Origin: JABDLO01 sp035327565
GTDB taxonomy: Bacteria; Bacteroidota; Bacteroidia; Chitinophagales; Saprospiraceae
DNA: 39,095 nt
Assembly: GCA_035327565.1 (NCBI GenBank)
Contig: DAOLDB010000036.1
Coordinates: 1-39,095 of the forward strand
Direction: 5' to 3'
The stretch's first letter is position 1. Every line of letters begins with the position of its first letter. The notes below the pieces were generated by a model. It did not search any database. It saw only the letters and a program-made list of their open reading frames with translations, and was not told the origin of the DNA. This document shows positions 8,284 through 16,890 of the stretch, one piece after another. Both the position numbers and the translations under genes were made by a program.

Positions 8284-9006
8284 TCAAAAGATTTGTTCCA
8301 GAACATCTAATGATTGAATGGTTTTAAATCCATCTATATGAATCTGATAATAGACTAATAAATCCCTGAGTAAACTCATTCTCAATTTTTTCGAAATAGA
8401 TATGGACTCCCAAATTTTAGATTCCTGAGTTAAAAGGGCAAAAAGCATTTCACTTTTTTCTTTATTCATCCCAAGCCTTTCACTTTCGGATGTAGTAAAT
8501 CTACCTGCTTCCATATTGAAATAGATTTTTTCATGACTATAATTTTCCATTGGTCGGATGCCCAGCCACTTAGTATAATCTACCAAAAATTTCAGATGAA
8601 AATGACCAAACCCATTTTGTATTCGGTCGAGCTGTATAAATTTGTCTTCTAAAAAGTCAAATAAGGCAGGATCTACATCCTCCAGTCTGACTGTATTTTC
8701 AATCACTTCCAATATAAATACTGCAATTGAAGATTTTTCAATTTTATAGGGCAGCTGACTATAATGATGGGCGGGTGAAACTTCGCGAATTCTGGCTAAT
8801 TGTCCACTGGGTTTATTATATGCTACGATTTGTAAAAAGTTTCCATGCTGGAACAAAGAAGCAGGCATGGTAGATTTTGGTTTTCTTGCACCATTAATAA
8901 TAAAAGACCGAACACCAAGCTCTCTTGTCAAAATATGTGTAATGATACTTGATTCGCTGTATTTAATGGTTTTGAGTACAAGTCCTTTTGATTTGAATAT
9001 TTCCAT
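8284..9006 (-). CDS. recO: DNA repair protein RecO
   Basis: RecO works with RecR to load RecA onto SSB-coated single-stranded DNA in gap repair. The 240-aa length fits the family. The N-terminal OB fold is recognisable: KSKGLVLKTIKYSESSIITH, then the RSFIINGARKPKS strand-loop and a helical C-terminal half. The Cys4 zinc-finger of many RecO proteins is absent; the equivalent region (YFNMEAGRFT) has no cysteines, as in a number of Bacteroidota homologues. The gene lies 45 bp downstream of a 98-aa conserved-looking protein and, before it, the GH3-family gene, probably as one transcript. ssb lies about 1.3 kb away on the other strand. Confidence 0.9.
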   Translation of the reverse strand: MEIFKSKGLVLKTIKYSESSIITHILTRELGVRSFIINGARKPKSTMPASLFQHGNFLQIVAYNKPSGQLARIREVSPAHHYSQLPYKIEKSSIAVFILEVIENTVRLEDVDPALFDFLEDKFIQLDRIQNGFGHFHLKFLVDYTKWLGIRPMENYSHEKIYFNMEAGRFTTSESERLGMNKEKSEMLFALLTQESKIWESISISKKLRMSLLRDLLVYYQIHIDGFKTIQSLDVLEQIF

Positions 9007-9051
9007 TGTAAAGTAGGAATAGTGAGACGACGAACATCAATAACTTCAAAA

Positions 9052-9348
9052 TTATTCCCAACCGTCAATCGGTTTTTGGTAATATTTTTTTTTTGATTCC
9101 CATCTTTTCTTTTGCCTTTCTAATATTAATGTAGCGATTGCACCGCTGACCGGTACAAGTGAATTGGGATGCATTACTTTTTGAACCATTTCTTCATCAA
9201 TATCGAGCCGGTATAAATAACTCATCAAAAGTCCGGGGTCTGTTTCCAGCAATTCCGATACCCTCCCTTTTATGCGTTTTAGGAGCAATTCTTCTTTGTC
9301 CGGTTCATGAAGGTTGTCAATGTTAAAATCTGCGGGTATAATCTCCAT
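9052..9348 (-). CDS. Small hypothetical protein between GH3 gene and recO
   Basis: A 98-aa protein with no signal peptide or membrane segment. It is charged and predicted helical, with the core LLMSYLYRLDIDEEMVQKVM followed by AIATLILERQKKRWESKKKY. I recognise the layout as one seen in uncharacterised Bacteroidota proteins but cannot assign a function. The start ATG at 9348 gives a 31-bp gap to the GH3 stop; an alternative ATG at 9411 would overlap the GH3 gene by 32 bp and adds a stretch that reads like out-of-frame GH3 sequence. Its position between GH3 and recO on one strand suggests co-expression. A cytoplasmic location is inferred. Confidence 0.7.
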   Translation of the reverse strand: MEIIPADFNIDNLHEPDKEELLLKRIKGRVSELLETDPGLLMSYLYRLDIDEEMVQKVMHPNSLVPVSGAIATLILERQKKRWESKKKYYQKPIDGWE

Positions 9349-9379
9349 GAAGATATGATTTTGCCTTGTCCAGGTATTG

Positions 9380-10903
9380 TCAGCGTGTAAATTCCAAAAC
9401 TTCTTCGACATAGATTCTCGTGTTGGACAATCTGGGTACTTTATGCTGGCCTCCTGCCTTTCCTTTGGAACGAAGCCAGTTGAGAAAAGTACCCGCAGGT
9501 ACATTGATAATCTGTAATGGCTGCAATGCCAAATCTTTAAATCTTTTTGCATCATAGTCTGAATTGACATCTCTTAAATGTCTATCAAGACGGCTTTCAA
9601 AAAGTGCGATATCTTCAGGAGTTTTTTCAAACTCGATTAACCAGAGATGTCCTCCCTGTCCGGGTTTATTCATATATATAGGCCCTACCGTGTATTCTTT
9701 AACGACAGCATTTAATTCACGACAAGTATTTGAAAGTGCCTGATCGGTATTTTCAACTATGACTTCCTCACCAAAAACATTGATAAAATGTTTAGTCCTC
9801 CCTGTGATTTTAATTTTATAAGGTTTAACCGAAATAAATTTTACAGTATCTCCAGGGGCATATCGATACAGTCCATTCAGTGCAGTGATCAGCAGAGTAT
9901 AATTTTGACCGATTACAACCTGGTCCAGTTTGAATGCCTGAGCATTGGGTTTTCCCCAGTCTTCAGTCGGTACAAATTCATAGAAAATTCCATTGTCAGC
10001 AAGCAGAAGCAATCCATTTTCCTGTAATTGATCCTGAAATCCGAAATATCCTTCAGAGGCATTGTACACTTCAAAATAATGGAATTGGTCAGTGCCAATA
10101 TATTGGTCGAATTGTTTTCTATACGGTTCAAAACCTACTCCTCCATGCAGATACATATTCAAATTAGGCCAAATCTCCTTAATAGTGGATTTGCCTGTTA
10201 ACGCAAGCATTTTTTCAAATAATACAATGTTCCAGGTGGGTACACCTCCAAACATAACTATATCTTCTTTAATTACCTGGTTGGCCATTCGATCAATTTT
10301 TTCCTCCCAATCACTCATTAATGCGATATCAAAATCCGGGGTATAAAATGGCTTGCCAACCCAGGGCATTTTCAAAATCATTATGGCTGATACATCACCC
10401 ACTGTCACTTTTGGATGATAGGGCCAGGAACTCAGGCTGCCTCCCATCACCAGTGATTTTTTTTCAAACAGCTGTGAACCCGCTACCTGATTGTATACTA
10501 TACTCATGCCATCCCAACCTGAGCGAATCAAATTATTTCTCAAAAAAATATCTGGGACAGGAATATACTTGCTTTTCGACGATGTAGTTCCTGACGATTT
10601 TGCATACCACCAAACTGCTCCCGGCACAAGCAACCCCGGCTCTCCGGACATCATTCGTTCAATGTATAGTTGCAAATCTTCATATTCAACGATGGGTACA
10701 GCTGAATGAAAATCCTGATAATTTCTTATTTTATTAAAAGAATGGCTTTTGCCGTATAGAGTATCTTTGTTGTGATGCAGGATTTTGTTTAAAATAGATA
10801 GTTGATGAAAGCCGGGAAAACTTCGGATATTTTCAATCCTACGGAACCTGATTTTCAGATACTGTTTAATGGCTTTATTGAAATAATAGGACCACATCAG
10901 CAA
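9380..10903 (-). CDS. GH3-family acyl-acid-amide synthetase-like protein
   Basis: A 507-aa member of the GH3 (PF03321) branch of adenylating enzymes, whose plant relatives conjugate hormones such as auxin or jasmonate to amino acids. The phosphate-binding loop of the ANL superfamily is visible as AKSSGTTSSKSKYIPV (residues 101-116). The YNASEGYFGFQD segment matches the second adenylate-binding region, and LYRYAPGDTVKF with the later KITGRTKHFINVFGEEV the hinge region. Bacterial GH3 proteins are common in Bacteroidota, but their substrates are not established; a carboxylic acid is activated as an acyl-adenylate. It is the first gene of a probable GH3, 98-aa protein, recO unit. Confidence 0.9.
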   Translation of the reverse strand: MLMWSYYFNKAIKQYLKIRFRRIENIRSFPGFHQLSILNKILHHNKDTLYGKSHSFNKIRNYQDFHSAVPIVEYEDLQLYIERMMSGEPGLLVPGAVWWYAKSSGTTSSKSKYIPVPDIFLRNNLIRSGWDGMSIVYNQVAGSQLFEKKSLVMGGSLSSWPYHPKVTVGDVSAIMILKMPWVGKPFYTPDFDIALMSDWEEKIDRMANQVIKEDIVMFGGVPTWNIVLFEKMLALTGKSTIKEIWPNLNMYLHGGVGFEPYRKQFDQYIGTDQFHYFEVYNASEGYFGFQDQLQENGLLLLADNGIFYEFVPTEDWGKPNAQAFKLDQVVIGQNYTLLITALNGLYRYAPGDTVKFISVKPYKIKITGRTKHFINVFGEEVIVENTDQALSNTCRELNAVVKEYTVGPIYMNKPGQGGHLWLIEFEKTPEDIALFESRLDRHLRDVNSDYDAKRFKDLALQPLQIINVPAGTFLNWLRSKGKAGGQHKVPRLSNTRIYVEEVLEFTR

Positions 10904-11040
10904 TGAGCTGTTTTAAAACTACAATATACATCAATTTTTGCAAAAAGGTTTGGCAAATCCACTTCTTGCATTTTAATTGATGGTCATAAATATTTATATA
11001 AAAAATTTTCAAGATAAGAATAGCTTGTTATAATGTATTA

Positions 11041-11130
11041 AATATATATAATCAAATATTTTTATATAATTTATAATAAATTGCTATATAATATTATTAT
11101 ATATTATTAATTATTGTAATTTTATTTATA
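11041..11130. other. Extremely AT-rich stretch upstream of SPOR gene
   Basis: Only 4 of 90 bases are G or C by direct count, far below the surrounding DNA. It consists of TA/ATTA runs without clear repeat units and leads into the -7 box of the SPOR-domain gene. It lies in the 250-bp gap between the divergent GH3 and SPOR genes. An easily melted or intrinsically bent upstream promoter region is the likeliest reading. Confidence 0.6.
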
Positions 11131-11134
11131 TTTG
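11127..11134 (+). promoter_or_regulatory. -7 promoter box for SPOR-domain gene
   Basis: TATATTTG is a perfect TAnnTTTG match ending 19 bp before the ATG of the SPOR-domain gene. No clear -33 TTTG partner is present at the usual distance; the AT-rich upstream tract may compensate. Confidence 0.45.
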
Positions 11135-11153
11135 TAATCTAAAATATTCGATT

Positions 11154-11735
11154 ATGACAAGGATTCTCAAAATTCTATCGTATGCAGTCGTTATATTTCT
11201 TGTTTACCTGCTTGTATTAAGTGCATTTAACAAATGGGGAAATGATGATATGGATACAAGTATAGAAGTGAAAACGAATTCATTATTTGGAGAGGATGAA
11301 TTCTTCGATGATGAGGATTATACAATCAGTGAAGAGAAAACATTTGTGGAGGAGATTACCCAGCAACCTGCCATTGACTATGACATCATAGACAAAACGT
11401 TGGCTAAAAGAAAGGAAGATCAACTTCCTAAAGCTACGCCGGTATCAGAAAAGGAGAATGTTACACCGGTTATCAATCAGTCACCGATTCGTTCGAACAC
11501 TTCTTATGGAGAGTACATGGTGATTGCCGGAAGTTATATCATCCATTCCAATGCAGGTAGTATGGTGGGTAAATTGCAACATATGGGATATAAAACAGCG
11601 GAAGTAGTCATATTTGATCTTTCACAGTATCATTCAGTGGTTGCAGCACGTACGGATGACCATAGCAGAGCTATGTCTATTGTTTCGGAATTAAAATCGA
11701 AGGGCATTGATTCTTATGTGCATCGTAAAAAATAA
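11154..11735 (+). CDS. Membrane-anchored SPOR-domain protein
   Basis: A 193-aa bitopic membrane protein. One transmembrane helix (about residues 7-26) is followed by an acidic linker and a C-terminal SPOR domain (about residues 118-193, from EYMVIAGSYIIHSNAGSM to the end). SPOR domains bind denuded peptidoglycan glycan strands at division septa, so the protein is likely periplasmic-facing and tied to cell-wall or division functions. The domain core YMVIAGSY and the late AMSIVSELKSKGIDSYV helix-strand fit the beta-alpha-beta fold. It is a single-gene transcript closed by a strong bidirectional terminator. Confidence 0.88.
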   Translation: MTRILKILSYAVVIFLVYLLVLSAFNKWGNDDMDTSIEVKTNSLFGEDEFFDDEDYTISEEKTFVEEITQQPAIDYDIIDKTLAKRKEDQLPKATPVSEKENVTPVINQSPIRSNTSYGEYMVIAGSYIIHSNAGSMVGKLQHMGYKTAEVVIFDLSQYHSVVAARTDDHSRAMSIVSELKSKGIDSYVHRKK

Positions 11736-11779
11736 AAACACAGGTCAGTACATGTAACCATACCTGTGTTTATTTTTTT
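11736..11779. terminator. Bidirectional rho-independent terminator
   Basis: A perfect 10-bp stem (AAACACAGGT at 11736-11745, ACCTGTGTTT at 11762-11771) with a 16-nt loop starts right after the SPOR stop codon. On the plus strand it is followed by seven consecutive T (11773-11779). On the minus strand the mirrored A-rich stretch upstream provides TTATTTTTT, so the same hairpin can end the converging sigma-factor operon. Confidence 0.85.
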
Positions 11780-11792
11780 GGTAATCGGCCAC

Positions 11793-12905
11793 TTAGTTAA
11801 TGTTTAACTTTCCATATCTCATGTCAACAATTAATCTGGGCAATTTTCCATTCTCTCCAAACACTGCCTCAATGGATTCATCATTTCCATCAGTTATCTT
11901 TTCATGGAATAAGTAGCCGTCCATTAAATTAAGTCCGGTATATTTGCCTTTGAAAGAAAGTTTGTGATTGGGAAGATCTTTGAAAGACACATTAGTGTAT
12001 TTGGTTTGAATATTTCCTCCCGTGAAGTCCTGTGATATTTGGTGTACTTTGATCGAACCATAAGCCATATCGGATTCGATCTTATTTGCACATTTTTCAA
12101 TATCAAAAGTAGAATAACGGGCAATGGTTTTAATTCTGTCTACATGAGATACTTTAAAGTTGTCGTAAGCTCCTTCATTAAACAAGCTGTTTACAGTCCC
12201 AATATTATATTTGTCATATTTGCTGAATACTGATAGATCAGAAGATTCACCCACTTGTACCCTGGATTGTTTGGAATTGAATTCTACAGTAGGTGCTTTT
12301 TCCAGTTCAAGAGAAGAATATGCCAGTTTTACCTTCCCATCCTGGATAGAGGTGATTTTTGCTTTTCCATATCTGAGGTCCAGTATAACCTGGCCTTCGA
12401 GGTGGTTGGCCTCAATATTTCCATAACTGTTTTTAAGGTTTATAATTCCTGAATGATCTCCCATTACTATATTTCCATATTTATTATCCAGCTCCAGTTC
12501 AAGGTTTGAAGGCACATCCACTTTATAATTGATGGCGTAACCCACCGGAGAGGACAACATTCTGTTCCACCAGTATTTCCCTTTATTCATTTGTTTGGGA
12601 TTGCTTACTGCATATATATGGTGTCCCTGGGTACTGAAATCTATAGAACTTTCTTTCAAAAAGGTTTCGCGGGCACTTTTACTACCGCTGTTTGTTATGA
12701 TTCTGGCTTCCAAATTGATTTCTTTGGATTTTCCATGCGAAATCTCTATGTTGCCGTGTTTATTGATGATATGGAGGGCAGTTTGAGGATTCACCTGAAA
12801 TGTTTTTCTGATTATCTTTTCAGACTCATCGCTTTGTCGTGAAAAAGAAAAAAGAAAATAACAGCCAAAAATGAGCAATAAAATATTAAATGTTGAGGTT
12901 TTCAT
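11793..12905 (-). CDS. Secreted DUF4097-like beta-rich (adhesin-type) protein
   Basis: A 370-aa exported protein with an N-terminal signal peptide (hydrophobic residues about 7-21 ending FSFS). The rest is a series of short beta-strand repeats in the style of DUF4097/auto-transporter-adhesin-head proteins, for example LELDNKYGNIVMGDHSG, INLKNSYGNIEANHLEG and LDLRYGKAKITSIQDG, in which [RKN]-[YS]-G-x-[ILA] recurs about every 20-25 residues. This predicts a right-handed beta-solenoid on the cell surface or in the periplasm. It is the last gene of a three-gene unit: its start overlaps the anti-sigma-like gene by 20 bp, and an ECF sigma factor leads the unit. It may be a target or sensor of that circuit; no enzymatic motif is seen. 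Confidence 0.8.
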   Translation of the reverse strand: MKTSTFNILLLIFGCYFLFSFSRQSDESEKIIRKTFQVNPQTALHIINKHGNIEISHGKSKEINLEARIITNSGSKSARETFLKESSIDFSTQGHHIYAVSNPKQMNKGKYWWNRMLSSPVGYAINYKVDVPSNLELELDNKYGNIVMGDHSGIINLKNSYGNIEANHLEGQVILDLRYGKAKITSIQDGKVKLAYSSLELEKAPTVEFNSKQSRVQVGESSDLSVFSKYDKYNIGTVNSLFNEGAYDNFKVSHVDRIKTIARYSTFDIEKCANKIESDMAYGSIKVHQISQDFTGGNIQTKYTNVSFKDLPNHKLSFKGKYTGLNLMDGYLFHEKITDGNDESIEAVFGENGKLPRLIVDMRYGKLNIN

Positions 12906-13440
12906 TTTCCGTTGTGTTTAGAGATTCAGATTGTTTATCTTCCAATGTTTTAAGGATTTCAAGCTTGGTTTCATAATGATTGATGAGCGCTGAAATAATA
13001 GCTTCGAGATTGTCACTCTGAGAGGAAAGAAGTTCTGCTTTCAATTCCTGGTATATGGCATCCAATTGCAATAAATCATATTCAAGTGACTGATCGATAT
13101 TACTTCCTTTGAGAGTAGTCAGTTTGTTATTGACCATTTTTACATAATCATTTTCTTTTTGCTGAAAATCCCTCATCATGGCAATTTCTTCTTTGTATAC
13201 TTTATTGGTATTTATTTGGACAACATGATATCCAAAAATGGCGGTAATCACCAAAGTAATGGATGCTGCAATGCCACTGATGAAATAAAAGAATGGACTT
13301 TTTCCATGAGAGGATTTTTCGGATTTATCCAATTCTTTGGCAAGGTTCTGCCATATATGATCAGGTGCCCTATGGACTTGCATTTCATGCCGGTTTTCAA
13401 TTATAAATTGTTCGAGTCTATCCTTTTTCATTTTTTTCAT
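12886..13440 (-). CDS. Putative membrane anti-sigma factor
   Basis: A 184-aa protein with a cytoplasmic N-terminus (FIIENRHEMQVHRAPDHIWQ, a pattern typical of small Bacteroidota anti-sigma-like proteins), one transmembrane helix (about residues 48-72) and an extracytoplasmic domain rich in charged heptads that should form a coiled coil. It lacks the zinc-binding HxxxCxxC anti-sigma motif, so sigma binding would use a different helix. The assignment depends mainly on position: 38 bp downstream of an ECF sigma gene and overlapping the following beta-rich surface protein gene. ATG codons at 1 and 4 are both possible starts. It could instead be a simple envelope scaffold. Confidence 0.7.
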   Translation of the reverse strand: MKKMKKDRLEQFIIENRHEMQVHRAPDHIWQNLAKELDKSEKSSHGKSPFFYFISGIAASITLVITAIFGYHVVQINTNKVYKEEIAMMRDFQQKENDYVKMVNNKLTTLKGSNIDQSLEYDLLQLDAIYQELKAELLSSQSDNLEAIISALINHYETKLEILKTLEDKQSESLNTTENENLNI

Positions 13441-13478
13441 TTTTTTATGTTCAATTCCTATAGATTAAAATAGTCTGC

Positions 13479-14030
13479 TCAGGTTGTACTGTAATGTGAT
13501 TCTTTCAATAATTCTTTCAATTTAAGTTTTGCTCTGCTGTATTGTGATTTAGAAGTCGATTCAGTGATGTTGAGTATTTCTCCAATTTCCTGATGATCAT
13601 AGCCTTCTAATAAATACAGTGACAAAACTGTACGATATCCATCCGGAAGTAGTTCAATAGCTCTTCTCACTTTATCTACCTGGTATCGAACATCTACTTC
13701 ATCATTTTCTTCATCAGGTAAAGAAATAATGGTATGGTCGATTTCCTGAAATACTGGCTTTTGCTTTCTCAGATAATCAATACTGTTATTGATTACAATT
13801 CTTTTTAACCATGCCCCTGGAGTTGAGCTGCCATTATAAGTATGAATATTATTAAATGCATCCATAAAGGATTTTTGTAAAATATCCTGTGCCTCATCAT
13901 GATTGTTCACAATACGCACAGATACGTTATACATGGCATCGGCATAAGTTTTATAAAAGGTAAACTGTGCTGACCGCTCTCCTTTTATAAGTTTACTAAC
14001 CAGTTCTTCTTTGTATTCAAGTGTCCTCAA
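13479..14030 (-). CDS. ECF-type RNA polymerase sigma factor
   Basis: A 183-aa group 4 sigma factor that would redirect RNA polymerase to a small regulon. Region 2 spans about residues 20-90, with YKTYADAMYNVSVRIVNNHD, the AQDILQKSFMDAF core-binding helix and the -10-recognising WLKRIVINNSIDYLRKQK helix. Region 4 (about residues 125-180) has the helix-turn-helix YDHQEIGEILNITESTSKSQ followed by SRAKLKLKELL. Region 3 is absent, as expected. It heads an operon with an anti-sigma-like membrane protein and a secreted beta-rich protein, which implies control by an envelope signal and probable autoregulation. An imperfect -7 box (CATATTTG) lies about 90 bp upstream. Confidence 0.95.
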   Translation of the reverse strand: MRTLEYKEELVSKLIKGERSAQFTFYKTYADAMYNVSVRIVNNHDEAQDILQKSFMDAFNNIHTYNGSSTPGAWLKRIVINNSIDYLRKQKPVFQEIDHTIISLPDEENDEVDVRYQVDKVRRAIELLPDGYRTVLSLYLLEGYDHQEIGEILNITESTSKSQYSRAKLKLKELLKESHYSTT

Positions 14031-14238
14031 TGCTTTTCTGGTTGGGTTGTAATAATCTCTTTAATGCAGCAAAAAAAAATTCGTTTTTCTATTTGATTTA
14101 CAGGCCTATATTTTACAAATATGTTGTCCAGAATATTATTCTCTCCATAATTAAAAAGAATTTTTAATCCTTGATCTCAAAAACTCTTTGCAATAATGAC
14201 GATGCGATTAAGCGAAGGTTGCATCTTCCCGGGATTTT

Positions 14239-15918
14239 TTATTTCTTAATAATTTTAACTTCGGTTCGCCTGTTATATCTGTGTTCCTCCTCGGAGCAGT
14301 TAACTCTATCTTTGCACCGGTTTCTTATTTGGGTTTCACCGTGTCCAAAAGTTCGGATACGGTCAGGATCAATTCCTTTCTTAACCAGATAATTTTTTGC
14401 TGATAGTGCTCTTCTTTCAGAAAGTCTCTGATTGTAGACTCTTGAACCTCTTGAATCGGTATGTGCACTCAGTTCGATATTCAGGTTAGGGTTGGCAATC
14501 ATAGCATCTGCCAGTTGATCAAGTTCTGCAGCAGCTCCAGCTTTGATTATGTGACTATTAAAGTCATAATATATATTATCGAATACAATTGTGGCTCCTT
14601 CATCCAATTCTACTATTGGATTAAAAACCGGGTCTTCCCAGGCAGGTTCTTCTTTAGGCTCTAACACTAAAGTAATATTTTCACCAAACTCTCTGACATT
14701 ATACAGGGACTTCAAGGAGAGATATTTATCTGCTTTTATGTGAATAATATAGTCAGATAATTCATTTATTTTAAGGACAACCCTTCCATATTCATTGGTA
14801 ATCCCAAAGTCAGCGGGTATAGAAGTAGAAGGCTGCAGTTTCAAAATAATTTCTTCAGGGCTTGAGCCTGAATCTACTAATTGAATATTTAATGTGGATA
14901 TGGATTGACCCAGTTTACTTAAATCAAAAGGAAAAATTTCTACAGTAGCTCCTGCAATGGGGGCAAGTCCGAGTTTATTTTTTAAAGAAAGATGTAGGTC
15001 TATTTGATCACTTTTTGGGGTAAAAAACAATTCACTTCCAAATTCAATCCGGTATAGATCGTCTTTTCCTGCTCCACCGGGTCTATTGGAAGAAAAATAA
15101 GCTACACCATCAGAGGCAATCAACCCAAAGTCATCAAATGCTGTATTTACAGGATATGGAAATTGTTGGGGAGGGGTCCAACCTTCTTTAGTATGTTTGA
15201 TGGCATACACATCCAATCCTCCCATTCCGCCATCCCTGTCGGAAGAGAAGACCAGTATACTGTCATTAATGAATCTGGGGAACCAATCATTGGCAGATGA
15301 TTGAACATGATCCGGTAGTTTATTAACCTTTATCCATATGTTTTCTTCCCTTTCTGCCATGTAGAGATCCATGGTTGAACCTTCCTGAATTGGAGCTGCA
15401 GCAAAAATGAGCCAATGGCCTGAAGGAGATACAGTTGGATGACAAACATGAAAGGATGGTGGCATCAACTCAACTTTTCCTTTCTCTATCCAATGACCGT
15501 CAAATCTTTGGGCCTTGTAGATCAACAGGTTTTTATGTTCACGCGTTGATCTTGTGAGAAGTATTGTCTGGTCATTATCATAAAAACAAAAAGGACCTTC
15601 CTGATTTTCAGTGGTGATGGCTGGAGGAAAAGCTGCTTTTTTTGCAAGATTGCCTTCTGTATTGGCTCCGGCAAATGATAGATCAAAAAATGGAGTATTT
15701 TTCTTTTTGTCGTAATAGATGCTTTTCCCCCGGTCGTTTACAAAACCAATATAAGTGCCATAAAAGACCGGTGAAAACTCATACGTGGAGGTGTTGATTT
15801 CATCTTCATGAATTAAAATAGCATTTTCAGCAACCTGTATATTTATTACGGGTTGTACATAGATCCATTCCGGATACAATACGAGTAATACCATAATATT
15901 GAACAGAAAAATCTTCAT
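14239..15918 (-). CDS. OmpA-family protein with PD40 repeats (T9SS-associated)
   Basis: A 559-aa envelope protein. After a signal peptide (residues 1 to about 22) come PD40/WD40-like beta-propeller repeats with the marks HPTVSPSGHWLIFAA, LVFSSDRDGGMGGLDVY and VAYFSSNRPGGAGKDDLYR. A middle region follows, resembling a carboxypeptidase-regulatory or Ig-like domain (GATVEIFPFDL to NEYGRVVLKI). The C-terminus is an OmpA peptidoglycan-binding domain (about residues 445-559) with IELSAHTDSRGSRVYNQRLS and the arginine in RRTEVKI. This layout matches the PorE-like proteins encoded next to PorP/SprF genes in Bacteroidota, where they may tie secretion or adhesin complexes to the cell wall. The gene starts 3 bp after the PorP-like gene stops, so it is translationally linked. 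Confidence 0.9.
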   Translation of the reverse strand: MKIFLFNIMVLLVLYPEWIYVQPVINIQVAENAILIHEDEINTSTYEFSPVFYGTYIGFVNDRGKSIYYDKKKNTPFFDLSFAGANTEGNLAKKAAFPPAITTENQEGPFCFYDNDQTILLTRSTREHKNLLIYKAQRFDGHWIEKGKVELMPPSFHVCHPTVSPSGHWLIFAAAPIQEGSTMDLYMAEREENIWIKVNKLPDHVQSSANDWFPRFINDSILVFSSDRDGGMGGLDVYAIKHTKEGWTPPQQFPYPVNTAFDDFGLIASDGVAYFSSNRPGGAGKDDLYRIEFGSELFFTPKSDQIDLHLSLKNKLGLAPIAGATVEIFPFDLSKLGQSISTLNIQLVDSGSSPEEIILKLQPSTSIPADFGITNEYGRVVLKINELSDYIIHIKADKYLSLKSLYNVREFGENITLVLEPKEEPAWEDPVFNPIVELDEGATIVFDNIYYDFNSHIIKAGAAAELDQLADAMIANPNLNIELSAHTDSRGSRVYNQRLSERRALSAKNYLVKKGIDPDRIRTFGHGETQIRNRCKDRVNCSEEEHRYNRRTEVKIIKK

Positions 15919-15921
15919 TTC

Positions 15922-16890
15922 CTAAAAATATCTGGGATTAGCAATTCTTCCCTTTTCACCGCTACCAATAATCTTGTAAGCGGCTATAAACTCCAAACTT
16001 CCCTGATCAAATTGACGTATTCCTGTCAAGGTATAATCATATGAAATGCCGATCATCAACCGCTTTCCTATATCAAAACCAAAAATTAACCCTAAAGATT
16101 CTCCAATATCGACGCTGCTGCCACCAGACCGGTAACTTAAAGCAAACCGATAGCGGTTGTCCACTAAAAACCCAGCATTGATATCCACTCCAATTGAAAA
16201 TTGTTCAGCCCACCGGATCAAAAATTGCCCTGTTAAGCCAATCATTTCTGATAATGGAATAATACCTCCTGACATAAAATATATTTGACGAACAAATGGG
16301 GATCGGCTGTCTTTTTCTTCAGTGGACAGGATCAAATCACTCTTTAAAAGTCCCGGGGTAGAGATGCCTGCAAAAAATCGCTCATTATTAATGTATATAC
16401 CTGTACCAACATTGAACAAATATGTACTCAACCGGTCACCTATAATTGCTCCATCCCTATGGATATCTTCCAAAGCTACTAATCTGGGATCAGTAAAATC
16501 TCTTACCATGTTCCTGAAAGTTGTACTTAATCCAAAACTCAAGGTGAGATCATCCATCCGGATTTTATAAGCATATTGGCCACTTATATTAACAATCCGG
16601 GTAATACCTACACTAAATCTTTCCAGGTTGAGTCCTAATCCTGCATTAGACAATATTCTGGGACTATTGATGGTTAGATTTTGAGTTTTTGGAGAACCGG
16701 GAAAACCACTCCACTGATCCCTGTAAATTCCTGTCAGTGTAAAATGGTCATCATTCCCGGCATATGCAGGATTTAGAGCCAGTTTGTTGAAGGCAAACTG
16801 TGTATACAACTGGCTTTGCTGCGTGTATACATGCTGAGACAGCAATCCGAAGCATGCGAAGAAAAACCATTGAATAGCATACCTTTTCAT
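15922..16890 (-). CDS. PorP/SprF-family type IX secretion membrane protein
   Basis: A 322-aa outer-membrane beta-barrel-type protein with a cleavable signal peptide ending near YTQQSQ. The family signature after the signal peptide is clear: QLYTQFAFNKLALNPAYAGN followed by LTGIYRDQWSGFPGSPKTQN, and the rest alternates amphipathic strands. PorP/SprF proteins bind a specific large T9SS cargo carrying a type B sorting domain and hold it at the outer membrane, as SprF does for SprB. Here it overlaps the end of the 2094-aa cargo candidate by 4 bp (16887-16890) and precedes the OmpA/PD40 gene by 3 bp. That gives a cargo, anchor and wall-tether operon. Confidence 0.93.
   Translation of the reverse strand: MKRYAIQWFFFACFGLLSQHVYTQQSQLYTQFAFNKLALNPAYAGNDDHFTLTGIYRDQWSGFPGSPKTQNLTINSPRILSNAGLGLNLERFSVGITRIVNISGQYAYKIRMDDLTLSFGLSTTFRNMVRDFTDPRLVALEDIHRDGAIIGDRLSTYLFNVGTGIYINNERFFAGISTPGLLKSDLILSTEEKDSRSPFVRQIYFMSGGIIPLSEMIGLTGQFLIRWAEQFSIGVDINAGFLVDNRYRFALSYRSGGSSVDIGESLGLIFGFDIGKRLMIGISYDYTLTGIRQFDQGSLEFIAAYKIIGSGEKGRIANPRYF

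Noticed and set aside
9349..9570. Longer version of the 98-aa protein, starting at 9411 or 9570
   Set aside because: The extra part overlaps the GH3 coding end in another frame and lacks the composition of the rest.
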